A stretch of DNA of 64,000 bases. Origin: Celoporthe dispersa. Its lineage: Eukaryota; Ascomycota; Sordariomycetes; Diaporthales; Cryphonectriaceae. The translations under genes and the position numbers were made by a program. The stretch covers positions 1,178,001 through 1,242,000 of the forward strand of contig WAID01000003.1 in the NCBI GenBank assembly GCA_016584495.1. Reading direction: 5' to 3'. Position 1 is the stretch's first letter, and each line of letters begins with the position of its first letter. Below are positions 1 through 12,256 of the stretch, piece by piece. The notes beneath the pieces were generated by a model. That model made no database searches. It had not been told where the DNA came from and saw only the letters and a program-made list of their open reading frames with translations.

Positions 1-3000
1 AGCCATGGTGTCTTGGACGTCGCCTGTGCAAGGGGAACACACAGATAGCCAGGAGAGCCACGCGAGTGAGCCGGGTGCAACGTTAACGGGACTCGTTCTC
101 GACAGCAGGTGTTACCAGCACAGCATGGTGTTGGATCAAACCACCTGGGTACAGTACGATTCTCCATTCTGTGCTTCTGTGGCCAATGTCTTGTTATTGA
201 ACCGGGAAGGCTTGTGCCCCCTCCATTTCTTGGTGCTTTTCCAGACCCTTTCTCACAGCAATATTTTTCTTCTTCGGGCCTCCGAGACGGGACAGCACGC
301 GGGATTGGTTACCTGCGGTCGGCCAGCTCCTCGCCACCGCCACCAGAATATCCACCTCATATCCAGGACCTCCCCTGCTCGAGTGCCGTCTCCATCTGTC
401 GGATCACGGGCCACGGGAAACGGAAGACGGAAGGCAAGCAAGCTGCGCCCGAGATGGTATCACGCGTCCCCCGTGTGGCACGATCTGCTGTGGGCGGGTT
501 TCACCCGCGATCTACTCGTACAAAGGTAGTTTGTCGGCCGTCAGCCTTGCGAGAGTAATCGTGGTGTTCGGGAAGTGGATGTGGTTGGACTGGACTCGAA
601 CATTCGTCTGGACTGGCCAGTGCTTCTACAAAGGCTGCTTTGCGCTGTGAGGGTATATGGGTGTCGTGGGGTCCTCTGTGGCAGGGCTGGCTCGTGTTGG
701 TAGAGTTATCTGCACTTTGTGGCGGGCGCCAGGGCAAGTCAGCCTTCTATGACTAATACAGGACAGCATCCTTAAGTTCTCATACTTGTGCAGGCCTTGC
801 ACAAAATATGTAGGGAGTCATCGAAAGGGAAAGGCATGTGGGAGTGGGAGCGGGAGTTGTCGATACGAAGAGTTGCGGAGCTTCTCCATGGCTCAATGAA
901 ACAAAACCAGGATCCTGAGCGCTTGGGCCCATACTGTAAAGAGTCTGCTGTATCAGGCGACATTCTGGTGGCTTGACTTGTCTCTGTTGTTCATAGGAAA
1001 TTCCTCATGTGAAGCATGCTGTCGTGTCTGGGTGGTGATGGCAGTAAAGTCCAGACCCCTGCTGATGACAAAATAATACAGGGGGTCTGGTACCGCGGGG
1101 TCAAGCTCAGGCTGGGGTGGGTAGGGGGTCACCAAAGCTCAGCACACCTGTTACCGTTTGGTCCCGTTTTGCCTGTTTGCAGTACGGGATGAACATGCCA
1201 GTCATTTCCCTCTACCTTTTTTTTTTCTCTTCTTTTTTTCTTTTTTGATTTCTTTTTTCCCTTTTTTTTCCCTGTCTTTTCTTTCCTCCTCTTATTCTCC
1301 TAGATTGAGGCCTCAAAGAAAAATCACTGCTTGAGAAGTTGGAGGGCAAGAACATACTTCAGTGCACTTCAGCTGGTTCCATCCATCACTTTTATGAAAT
1401 GCTGTCGATCTTCTACCACGCAAACAATTTCCAACCAAAATAAACGTGCGTGGTGGCGTGTTTGAGCTTCTGCCGTCTGCCGTCCTCGTTATAAGAATCG
1501 TCCGAGCGGACTGGGCCCGTAGGTGTGTGTCGATAGTGCAGATCACCTGCAGGTTTGCTGCTATCCCCCCTGCCCTGTCTTTTTGGGACCCATGTCTAGG
1601 GTGCTTGTCTTTTTTCGGCCTAGTAGTACTCTCTGGCAGAGACCAGGCTCGGGGCCAAGCGCGCAATCATTTGAGAATACAAGGGTGAAGATGAGTGTTC
1701 AAAATGTATTCCTAGAAGAAGAAGAAGAAAAAAAGGACTGAGAGACGAGTGATGAGCGCTGAAACGGCGAGAGGGCATGATAAAACCTTTACTTCAAGCT
1801 TGTCATCAACCTCTACGGCGGAGCACTACAGAGTAAAACTCCAAGGCAAGATGATCCGCGCCGCCACACGACGCACACAGGTACGCACCGACCCACTGCG
1901 CCTCACCTCACCCATGAGAACCGAGTTGTCAATGTGATAGCCAGCAAGATATCGCAGGTGACTCTCCATGATAGAGTTTGAGAGAAGGGAAGAGGGAGAG
2001 AGGGCTGTCCACCACTGACGGCGATGATGGTGTGTGGCGGCTCCCGTCGACCCACATCAGCACACCCTTACGAGCAGAGCCCATGCATGGGCCCAAGTTT
2101 CGAGAGCAAACGTCTTAGGCTACTATCGTTGAGCAGACCAGACCTGCATAGATTTTAGCACGGTTTGGCATGTGCTGCCCTGCATATTGACCTCTGCACG
2201 TTTGCTTGATTACGACAAACCCCTCCCGATGGCTGGCTAGTCTTGCTTCTGCTCCAGAGTCTCATCGGCCCTGTAAGTGCGCCAATTATATGTAGTACTA
2301 CCCGAAAGGTCTGCCACCTTACTCGAATATGCTCCTATGCGAGTCCCAAGGAGAGGTCGGGATGGTCAAGAGATCGTTGCGTCCCCCACACGCGCTGGCC
2401 GCCTGCACATTTCAAGCACACTGATGCCACCATGTTTATGATTTTTTTTCTTTTCCCCCTTTCTTTTTGAGGTTGAACGTATTTTCGCCACGATGAGATA
2501 TTACTGGGCAGAGAGTTTGTAAAGTATGCTGGGAAACGGGAAAGACAGATTCGAAGGAGGAGAGAAGAACGTTGGGGTGGTTGCCCGCCTGCTGGAGGTA
2601 CAGTCACTAGAACTGTCATTTGTGCATAACCCGCTTAAGCGACTTCTGCTGCAGTGTTGCTTTTGCCAATTTATTGCTACAGAGATCATGCATCTCTTCT
2701 AGGCCGTGTGCACATGCAGGGATTCTAGGGCCGTATGTATGTTCGTTTGCCATGTAATTAATTCTGGCCCTCCGTCCAGCGAATGACATTCTCGTCTGCT
2801 CGTCTACAAATACCTCCTCCTTCTCGCCTTCCTTCTTTGTTTCTCTCCTCTTCCTCTCTTTCCTTCATTCTATCTTTGATCCCCATCTCGAACTCGTCTC
2901 TACTCAAACATCTCCCCCTGCTCAGCCAACTAAAGCTTTCTTGTGCCACCTTGCACCTCCGCCCACTTCTCCGTTTGTGTTTGTTCCTAATTACACTCTG

Positions 3001-3057
3001 GTTAAACTGTCGACCATCTCCACACCATACGCTTCTGAAGAGGAGGACAGCTACAAG
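1..3057. other. Intergenic region, no supported gene
   Basis: Open frames on both strands are short, overlap one another and show no recognisable domain or fungal splice structure. The longest, about 174 codons at the left edge on the plus strand, has no recognisable motif. A T-rich tract lies near 1216-1275. From about 2815 to 2935 the plus strand becomes strongly pyrimidine-rich, as in fungal 5' leaders; I read that part as the leader of the repeat-protein gene that starts at 3058. Confidence 0.6.
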
Positions 3058-5009
3058 ATGGCCCCAGGCCAACCTGAGGACGGCCGATACTTCGACCGTC
3101 TCAGCATAAATGTGGCGTCTACCAAAGCTCCTGATGTCAACATAGGATATGGTAGCACTCCCGTTTTCAACCTGGGACATGGTCGTACTCTCTCCGTCAA
3201 CATGGGATATGACAACGCTGCCTCCGTCAACATGGGTTTTGACAACAACCCCGCCGTCAACCCAGTACATGACAGCACTTCCTCTGTCAACCTGGGATTT
3301 GGCAACACTGCCTCCGCTAGCCTAGGACATGACAGCACTCCCTCCGTCAACCTGGGATTTGACAATACTGCCTTCATCAACCTAGGACATGACAACAGTC
3401 CCTCTGTCAACCTGGGATTTGGCAACAGCCCTGCCTCCGTCAACATGGGATTTGGCAACACTGCCTTCGCCAACCCAGGACATGACAGCACTCCCTCCGT
3501 CAACCTAGGATTTGACAATGCTGCCTTCGTCAACCTGGGATTTGGAAACAGCGCTGCCTCCGTCAATATGGGATTTGGCAATACTCCCTGTGTCAACCTA
3601 GGGTTTGACAACAACGCTCCCTCCGTCAACCTGGGATTTGACAATACTGCCTCCGTCAATCTAGGACATGATAGCAGTCCCTCCGTCAGCCTGGGATTTG
3701 GAAATGCTCCCTCTGTCGACCTGGGGTTTGACAACAACGCTCCCTCCGCCAACTTGAGATTTGGCAACGATACTCCCTCCGCCAACCTTGGATTTGATAA
3801 CAACGCTTCCTCCATCAACCTGGGATATGAAAACAACACTCCTCCTGTCAATATGGACATTTACAGCACTCCTGATGCCAACCTGGGATTTGGCAACAAT
3901 ACTCCCTCCGCCAGCCTTGGATTTGATAACAACGCTCCCTCCGTCAACCTAGGATATGACAACAACGCTCCCCCCTGTCAATATGGACATTGATAGCACC
4001 CCCAGTTTCAATATGGGGTTTGATAATAATAATCCCTCCCTCAATATTGGAATTGATAGCACCCCCGATGCTAACTTGGGATGTGGCAACGCTCCCTATC
4101 TCAACCTGGAACCTGACAACATTCTGTCTGTCAACGTGGCACCTGCTGGCTCAGTCGCGCCCCAGCCCTACCGGACAGAGGACATCGGCAAGGGCTGGAA
4201 TAGCACCACGATCACCCAAGGCGACCTGTCGACCAAGTTTCACATGTATGAGCCTGAGATTATCAACAGACCAGAGGTACGTCTGTCCCAAGAGGGTTCC
4301 TGGGGAAGCAAGTGGCTGATTTTTCAACAGGAGGCTACTGCACACTGGAACACGGACATGGTTACCTTGAATGCCGACGTAAGTTCACTTTTGGGAGCAT
4401 TTTCTTGGAGTGCGACCCGGCTCTTGTTCTTACGTCTCGTCACTCGAGACTCCCGCTCCAGTCAGGATCTTGATGCGTCCGAGACGCTGTCTTCCGTTCT
4501 CATCACGTGCTGACCACGCTCAAATAGTCCAGTACATACACCAAGTCGACATACACAGTGTCTATCTTCCCCCGTGTACGTAATAAACTCCTGCGTTCCT
4601 TAGAGAGGCAGAACGCTTTACTGAATCCCCGCGCTCACAGGAAACAACGACATCGGTACATACGAGCACGACCGAGTTTTTCGGCGGCCAGGTCCCATTC
4701 AGCGACTTCGGCGTGCCTGAAGCCCCCGGCCTGTCGACCTCGAGCACCGATTCGGGCCAGAACGATACCGGTCGCTTCCGTGTGCATACCTGGATGTCTA
4801 CCGGCAGAGTCCCCGCCGCCGACAACCACGCTTCTGGCGAGGCCGCGTTCTGGCATAACCGAACGGACATGACTGTCATCACCAGACCCAATCCTATCAT
4901 TGGCACCAAGGTCCGCAAGGCCCGCAAGACCCGCAAGGCTTCTGGCCCAAAAAAAAGCCAAGGGTGTCAACAGACACGCTCTCGCCACGGCCTTCAACTG
5001 AGCTATTGA
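3058..5009 (+). CDS. Repetitive Asn/Gly-rich protein of unknown function
   Basis: I do not recognise this protein. The start at 3058 is the first in-frame ATG, in good context (aagATGGCC), after a pyrimidine-rich leader. Proposed exons are 3058-4276, 4331-4378, 4528-4575 and 4641-5009; donors are GTACGT, GTAAGT and GTACGT, and clear branch sites (CTGAT, CTGAC) precede the second and third exons. Codons of about residues 20-380 encode some 32 copies of a 10-11-residue unit of the form PSVNLGFDNT. After the repeats come a unique segment (PYRTEDIGKGW), Ser/Thr-rich stretches and a Lys/Arg-rich tail (VRKARKTRKASGPKK) that could be a nuclear localisation or nucleic-acid-binding tail. An extra C in the C6 run at 3970-3975 breaks the frame; removing one C restores the repeat. 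An A8 run near 4948-4956 may hide another indel, which would move the stop to 5001. No signal peptide or membrane segment is seen. Confidence 0.6.
3120..4140 (+). repeat. Coding minisatellite, 30/33-bp unit
   Basis: About 32 imperfect tandem copies of a 30- or 33-base unit encode the (P/A)S(V/A)N(L/M)G(F/Y/H)(D/G)(N/S)(T/A/N) decapeptide. Copies differ at both silent and coding positions, and extra AAC codons create the 11-residue variants. A higher-order alternation of GFDN-type and GHDS-type units is visible in the first half. Because the array is free of stops in several frames, it also creates a long but meaningless minus-strand frame. Confidence 0.85.
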
Positions 5010-7208
5010 CAAGAGCTACAGTTAGTTCTGGGTCGCTTTGGTATCGCGAGAAGCTATTATGGGACATGATATATTTTAAGTCTGTTTTACGGTCTATCGG
5101 AACCGAGGTGACAGAATGATACTGGCGTATGGCGTGGTGTTTGGCACGACGAGTTTGTGTGTGCGTTCTCTCGATTCCTGCCCATTTCATTCTGGCCACC
5201 TGAGAGGTTATATGGTCATGCAGGCTGTGTGCAGAATTCTGTATATTCCGCACAGCTCAAAGCTTTGTTTCGAAGAGGCTGCTGGTGTCCGCATGCTGTT
5301 CGGTCAGCCGGACATTACTGCACGGAGCTGTTTGCATTACAGAGACAATATGCTTCGAGAATGGTATTTAAATAATCTTCGAAAGTTTTGAGACTAGACA
5401 GTCAACCAGACACCACGATGGCCTGGAAAATTCCATCTCGCGTGCGCCTAGCCCAGCCATGTCGCGCCGCAATTGCTGGTATGCCCTCAAGCTGACACCC
5501 GGGGTGTCTTCTGTCGGCCTGGGCAGCAGGTAGAAAGAAGCCTGTAGAGCTGGTGGCGGCCGCGCATGTACAGGTCGTGTGCGGTCGGGGACAGTAGGCT
5601 GGTGCAGCGACGATGTGAATGGTCCGAGGCCGTAGAAATACTGGCAATGGTCGCGGTAGTAAGAGTCGCGGTGGTGGCGGTGACGGAATGAGAAGATGCT
5701 AGGCCGTATGTATTTGGGCGTGTGGTGGCTGGCTTTCACTGGAAGGTACAGGGGATCAGGCCCATACGGGGCTGAAGGGGCCTCTGTTTAGGCTGCTAAC
5801 TCAGTAGCTTCAGAGCCTAAGCCAGAGGGATACGGCTTACAGCTGCTAGCCATTCAGCATGCATGCTCACTGGCATTCTGTTCTTGCTCTTGCGTATATG
5901 AGGCTATCTAGAAGCGCCGTGAGGCCCAAGTTTCGAGTATAATACAGTACGTTTAGTTACCTATAGTATACAATGGGTTTTTTTATTATTATTCTCTTTT
6001 AATTCCTCTCTTCTTCTCCTGGCTTGCCACGCTATTGTATAGTTGTCCCTCCCTCCCAAGCCCGCTTCCCAAACCCCAGCCTCCGGTCCATCAAGCAAAA
6101 AAGATATCGCTCCATTCTTATCTCTCTAGCTTCTTTTTTTTAAAAAAAAAAAAACGTCTTCTCGTGTGGATTTTCTGTGTGTTAATCAGTTCTGGCATTT
6201 GGCTTTTTTTTTTTTTAATGAATCTTTCCTCCTTCATTTTACTGTAGCATGGAAGTGGGTTTCATGAGAAGCCTTGTAGTCAGACGCATGCATTTGTGGC
6301 AGTGCTTGTGGTGGTAGGAGTGGTGCTGGTACAGGAAAGAACAATAAAAGGCTTTACTTGCATTGAGATTCCTGTTTACTGATTTCTGCTTGTGGGTGGT
6401 AAAGAAAATTTCTTATTCCATCATGCGCATAGGTGTGCAAGACACTTGCAAAATGTTGGACATTACACAAAGCCCTTGCAGGATGTGGGCTTCCTGCTTG
6501 CGAGTTGCTAGAGAAAGTTTCATAGAGTAGGCTTGAAAATAAGTCTCTTGATGTAGTCTAGGTGGAGCCATACCTTAACATACTCATTTAATGATCCAAT
6601 GTGCTCTTTGGACTGCTATCTAGGACCTTGTGGACCAGACAGAGTCTCCAGATGGAACCTGCATGCCCTGCCTCATTTGTGATGTAGCCTCCCTTCTCCA
6701 CCCATCTGCAGTTACTTCTACTTTCTTACAACACCCAGTCTTGTCAAAGGACCAATGAAATCATTTGTCATTGTAATGTTCATTGGGTCGTGGCATGGAA
6801 GTTTGCATCGTGGCTTTGCTGCTCCTGGAGTCTCCTCACCCTCTCCTTCCACTTTGCTGGATCATGTTCCCAACAAGTCAAGACCACAACAAGAAGGCTG
6901 CCAACAAGCATGAAAATGAGGCTAGATGAGGGCTATGTTACCGTCAAGGTATCCATACTGAGGTCTATATTGTTGTACCCACCCCTCATGGCTGATCACC
7001 TCCTCGTAACTGATGAGGACTCCTTCCAGCACCTAGCCAGGGCCACATGTGGTGTTGTGTCGTCTATTGGTAAAAAGCCTTGTTTGCACCCGCCCTGGTC
7101 TGTTCCAGGTATCTATCGCTTCCTATCTCAGCACACCTCCATTCCTTCTCAACTTTCCAGTCTTCTCCTCCCTCCCTCCCTCTCGGCCTTCTGTTGCCCT
7201 CCAACAAA
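5010..7208. other. Intergenic region, AT-richer in the middle
   Basis: No gene is supported. The segment around 5930-6420 is clearly AT-richer than its surroundings, with poly-T and poly-A runs (6130-6152, 6204-6217). The part from about 6600 to 7080 is open in one frame on the plus strand, but its translation has no domain I can name. The last 100 bases form the CT-rich leader of the methyltransferase gene (for example 7140-7200). Confidence 0.5.
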
Positions 7209-10200
7209 ATGTCAGATCCAGTGGCCAACATGTCTGAGCGACCAGGAGACGCCGACAACCCCCAGTCCACGATCGGTATTGAAGTTGGACGACTCATTGA
7301 GAGGATCCAGGCAGGGGACGTGCCTTCCAATCCCATCCAGCTCGACGACGACAACGTGGACGACCAGTGGGCCGACGACGAGGAGGCCTACGAGGCAGAG
7401 ATCCGAAGTATCGAGCGCAGCGACCCGGCCAAAGTCGAGGACGAGAGCGACACACAACACCACCAGTGGCGTTCTGGGGCCAAAGGGAGCCTCAGCTGCT
7501 GCGGCCACTCCGGGAAGGGCACCAGGAACCCTTGCATGTGCGGCTCCCACGACGAGGTCGACGAGTATCTTGGCCAGGATGGCGTCCACCTCGAGCTCGG
7601 CCACGTTGTCGGCCTGACGAGGGAGGTGAGGATCGGCCGCTACGTTGTCGACTTTGTCGAGGTCGGGCGCCTGCTTGTCCATCGCGGCAGCGGCTTCGTC
7701 TTGATCCGAGGCGTTCCCTATGCCAGGACCCGAAACCTGGACGGCCGGCTGGCACCCTACAAGAACGAGGTCTGCCAGGTGCTCGAGATTGACGGCGACG
7801 ACCCCCGCCCGCCTGTGGAGCAGGCCATGGTTGAGCTGACGGCGGACGACATCAAGCCGGCGCTGAGGATCCTCCACAGGACAAACAAGCCCTTCCCTGC
7901 GTGCCGCTTCGACCCTGCGAGCTACACCTCGACGGAGGAAAGAGAGGAGCGCGCCCCGCTGACGTGCCGCTGGGTTCACAGGTCGTACTACCCAGACAAG
8001 CGGTTTCGGCGTGCCAGGAGGCCCGTCGACGGCGAGATGCTGGTACACTTGATGGAGGAGGACGTCGTCAAGCACAGACACCGCACCTCCGACGCGGAGC
8101 GCACGAGGGACTGGCGGAGGGGTCGCACACCAGGGGCGGGTCACACGTACCCCAGGGCAGGGAGGACCTCGATACGAAGCCTGACGGGGACGGCCGCTGC
8201 CCGCGCCTGGCCGGGCAGAAGTACACGGCGGCTGACATGTTCTCGGGTGCCGGAGGCTACACGTGCGGCGCAAAGATGGCAGGAATCCGGGTGGTGCGCG
8301 CAGTCGACCACTGGCCGCGATGCAACGCAACCTACCAGGCCAACCACCCAGAGGTTGAGCTCCACGAGGCCGACGTTATGGCCTACTGCAACGACCTCAC
8401 TGTTGACCATGAGCCTGTCGACGTGGTCCATCTGTCTCCTCCCTGTCAGACCTGGTCTCCAGCCCATACGTGCGCCGGGAGAAACGACGAGGCCAACATC
8501 GCAGCCCTGTACGCCTGTCAGTACATCATCGAAAGGCTGCGGCCCAGGTTTCTTACCCTTGAGCAGACTTTTGGCATCGTTCAGGACCGCTACCTCCCGT
8601 TCTTCAACGCGCTGGTGCAATCACTCACGCGCTATGGCTACTCCCTCATGTGGAGGGTGCTCCCTCTCGTCGGCTTCGGGCTACCGCAGACCAGAAAGAG
8701 GCTGATCATGATCGGTGCCGCGCCAGGGCAGCCCCTCCCAGGCTGGCCAGAGCCCACGCACAGCACCAGTCCTGTTGCTGGGCAAAAGCAGCTGGTGTCC
8801 GCCATCAGGGCGTGCCGCGGCCTCGTAGACGGCCTGGATCTGCACAACGCCTCTGGGGCCCGAGCCTTGGACCGCCCGCCCTGGGATGGCTCTCTGCCCA
8901 TGAACCGGACTATCACCACCTCGGGCGGCCAGGCATACCACTGGAGCGGGCAGCGGGAGCTCACCCTTGCCGAGTTTTCCAGGCTGCAGGGCTTTCCCGA
9001 CGGCTACAGGCTGGTAGGGCCCTGCATCAAGAAGCAGATCGGTAACGCCTTCCCACCTATCGTTGTACACCAGCTGATGAGGCACATGCGGCGTTGGCTG
9101 GAGCATGTCGACTGTGTTGAAGATAGCAGGCCTGATGCCAGTGATGTCGTCTCCGTCAACAGCAGCGATGATGTCGATGATGGTGGCAGCGGTGGCAGCA
9201 GCGGCAGCCACCACGACAGGTGTGTCGGCAGCAGGGCTGCCGGCAGTGGTTGTCACAGTGGTGAGCTGGCCCGCGTCGATGTCGTCTCCATCAGCAGCGA
9301 CGATAATGATGCTGATAACGATGATGCTGCCGATATTGTTGATGATGCTGATAATGCTGGTGAGGGAGGAGGCCCCACAGCCGCGCCGTTCCAGAGCCAG
9401 CAGGTGGCTGCAGCTATTTTATTTCCTCCGCCGGCTGAGAACAGGAGCGAGGAGCATATTAACTGTGCTATCCGGAAGGTCCAAGTCCGGGTATACAGCA
9501 TAAGCGATAGCTCTGAAGAGAACCAGCGCCGAGGCAGTGCCTCGAGCAGCACCACCACGAGCAGCAGCATCGTGCTCACAGGCTCCCGGCAATTCCCCAC
9601 CGCCATCGAGGGGGACGAGGGCAAGTGTAGCTGGAATTCTGGTGCTCATCATCATCAGCAGCGGCTCTTTGCTCGGGAAAAACTTGACGAGACACTCACT
9701 CCGCGGAACAGGTGGACCGCGAAGTCCCTGTCTGCCTCTGCGCACGCCTCAGCCGGCGGACGCCACATGGACGTCCACGGCGTCCTCGGCGAGCCATTCA
9801 GCGGTGTCGGCAGGGGTACTCACAAGCCCGCGTCTGTCGACGCCATAGGGCCCTCTGCAGGGGCCACCGCCGATGGGCGGGGCCAGAGGACGGTTTCGTG
9901 GCCGTGGCCGCAAGGTTTCCTCAAGGCCGCCTTCTGCCAGCCAGAGACGGACGAGGACGAAGCCACAGACACCACAAGGGCGACTTGTAGTAATGATGAC
10001 GACGGCGTCGAGACTTGGAGCGGTGCCATCATCACCGCTCCGCCGGCGTGCGATGGAAACGACTGCGTTCAACGGACGTGTAGTGAGAATGTTGACGACA
10101 CCACCGAGCCGTGGAGCGGTGATGATGGCACCGCCCCACCGGCGTGCGATGGAAACGACCGTGTTCAACGGACGTGTAATAATGATCTTGACGACGACGA

Positions 10201-10576
10201 CGACAAAGAGGGGAGGCAGAAGAGCAAGGAGGGTTGGTCGAGGAGAATCTCGGAGCAAAGGTTGGAGGGAGAGGCGGAGGGTCGGTCGAACGAGTTGGAA
10301 GATTTGCGTGTTATTGTATGTCATGGCTTTCGAGAGCAGCTTGCAGGCTCCGGTGGCGGTATCCTGTTTTTCGGCCCTCAAGGGCCCTCTGGTGGTATCA
10401 GTGGCTCTGTGTATAACCAGGATGGGAAGGAGGAGGGGGAAGGGGAGGAGGACAGGGCATTCCAGGCCAAGCACCAGGGAAAGACCATCATGAAGCGACT
10501 CTCCTCTGATGGTGCTGATGACGATGTGGAAATATTTTTGGGCAAGAGGCAGTGCAAAGGAGGAGAAAGCTTGTAA
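7209..10576 (+). CDS. rid: RID/Masc1-like DNA cytosine-5 methyltransferase
   Basis: Putative cytosine-5 DNA methyltransferase of the fungal RID/Masc1 class, the family required for repeat-induced point mutation in Neurospora and methylation induced premeiotically in Ascobolus. The N-terminal part (about residues 100-300) looks BAH-like. Catalytic motifs follow in order: motif I DMFSGAGG (near 8236), motif IV SPPCQTWSP with the catalytic Cys, motif VI region FLTLEQTFGI, motif VIII LPQTRKRLIMIG and motif X QIGNAFPP. Motif VI reads EQT where canonical enzymes have ENV, which is, as I recall, characteristic of RID/Masc1. After the domain comes a tail of about 490 residues, Ser/Asp-rich, with an imperfect duplicated block (PPACDGND...VQRTC). 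The start at 7209 (aaaATGTCAG) is the first in-frame ATG and there are no introns. The frame breaks at the G4 run 8119-8122; adding one G gives 1122 residues. I infer nuclear, sexual-stage function. Confidence 0.85.
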
Positions 10577-10870
10577 GCGTGACCTGCTGGACGGAAAGTG
10601 GTGGGTAGTTCACGAGGAAGGATGGTCTATCCCCCTGACCTGTGATGACATTGACAAAAGTTTCCCGCTGCAGACTTGAGACGAATGAAGCTTTCAGAGG
10701 TCAGAAGAATCTTGAGGTCTGGTCACACTAGGGAGGCGCATGTCTCTTTCTCTAAATTTTAATATTCTTTTTTATTCTTTTTCTCTCTTTTCTCTCAAGA
10801 CCTAAACAAACAGAAAGGTTTGCTACTGCTTACTAGTAATTTCTATGCTTGTACAGCTAGCTACCGCATC

Positions 10871-12256
10871 TCAAAAGGGTACTAGGACGCTCTGGTCAAC
10901 CCACCAGATGTTGCCCGTGCTCCCATTGCTCTGAAGGAATACATCCACAGGCCATCTATAGGGCGCCACAGCAGTATTGTTCAGCACAAGGGTGATGTTG
11001 CTCGCCACCTCGGCAGAGACATTGTACCCAGGGCCATAGTCGTGCCAGGTGGCCATGAAGGTGTAGTTGTCCACCCTGGGCAGGGTCGGCTGCCACTCGA
11101 TGTAGCCAGCAGGCAGGATGGAGGAGTCGAGGTAGCTGTCCATGAAGATGGACCTGTGGGCATCATTCCAGGGGCGGCCGAGGGCACACTCGCCCTCGAT
11201 CTCGGCCTTGGTGGTCCAGTTGTTGGCAATCACCTGTGTGGCGTCGATGTAGACACCATACTTGTTGGTGAAAGTGGTGTTGGTCCCCTTCCAGGCAGTA
11301 ATGCCACCTCCACAGTGCCGAAGCGAGAGTGTTGACTTGGTGATGTAGAGGGTTCCGAAGCCATACAGGAAGTCTGTCTCACCAGCCACGACGACATCAT
11401 AGAAGTAGGCATTGCCCAGCTTGCCGACATAGATCTAAGAGAACATAACCGGGACAAAGTGTTAGTCTTCCTTTTCCTTTTTCCCTTTTTTGTTCTCCCA
11501 GAACGGCCTCGACCGGAACAGGCTACAGGCGGAGGAGGAAGGGAGAGAGGGCAGATTGTAACTGACGGTATCCTGCCAGCTGTAGAAGCCACACGAGTAG
11601 AACCCAGCATTCGCCCGCGACACACCCATGGCGTGCGCAGGCCCATCACTGTACGGGGCGTACTCATTCCTAAAGTCAATGTTGTACGCCCTGAAGTCCC
11701 TCGTGCCGAAGGGGGTGCCATCAGGCACGGCAAAACCCGTCGTACCCGAGCCGGTCAGGGTGGCGTCGAGGGTCGGGCCGATGGTGAGGACGCCGGTGTA
11801 GACGTTGTCCGAGTACAGGTCGCCGCCGACATTGGCGCTGTTCCACCAGACCTGGACGTCGTTCTGGGCGGTGCGGTTGTAGCTGACGTCGGCGGCGTAC
11901 GTCTTGCCCTTGGCGGGGAGGTCGGACTGTCCCAGCAGGTAGAGCGGCCCGGAGCGCGTCACGTTGAGCTGCTCGACGTAGCTGCCGGCGCCGATGAGGA
12001 TGTAGTAGGGGACGGAGTTGTTGGGCAGGGAGAGGATGGCGGACTGGATGGAGCGGAACTGGGCGCGGGTGTCGTTGAGGGCGACGTAGATGGTGCCGTC
12101 GGGGCAGCCCTGGAGGGGATCTCTGGTGTAGCTCTGGCACTCGGCAGAGGTCGTCGCCGGGTGAGGGGCGGCGGTGTTGCTGTCTCCCAGTGCCGAGGAG
12201 GCAAAGCCCAGGGACAAAACGGCCGCCGCGAGGGCTCTGGGCGGGCCGAACATCAT
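10871..12256 (-). CDS. Secreted pectin methylesterase (CE8)
   Basis: Pectinesterase that removes methyl esters from homogalacturonan in plant cell walls, outside the cell. Exons are 12256-11567 and 11434-10871; the 132-base intron (donor GTCAGT, acceptor TTAG) falls right after the codons for WQDT. The protein has 417 residues, about normal for fungal CE8 enzymes. An N-terminal signal peptide is clear (Arg-Ala then AAAVLSLGFASSALG). Family motifs are intact: GFYSWQDT with the general-acid Asp, VAGETDFLYGFG with the nucleophilic Asp, and ALGRPWNDAHRS with the conserved Arg-Trp. Several N-glycosylation sequons are present (for example NVS, NTT). It runs convergently with the methyltransferase, and its promoter lies in 12257 onward. 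It suggests a plant-associated or plant-decaying lifestyle, though one gene does not prove it. Confidence 0.93.

Noticed and set aside
3051..3860. 269-codon minus-strand frame opposite the repeat protein
   Set aside because: It is open only because the tandem DNA repeat has no stops in that phase; no start context, splice sites or domain.
2090..5937. Repeated 15-mer ggcccaagtttcgag at 2090 and 5923
   Set aside because: A single 15-base match in 64 kb is expected by chance, and the flanks do not match.
6600..7080. Possible retrotransposon relic upstream of the methyltransferase
   Set aside because: The open frame has no integrase, reverse transcriptase or zinc-knuckle motif, and there are no terminal repeats.
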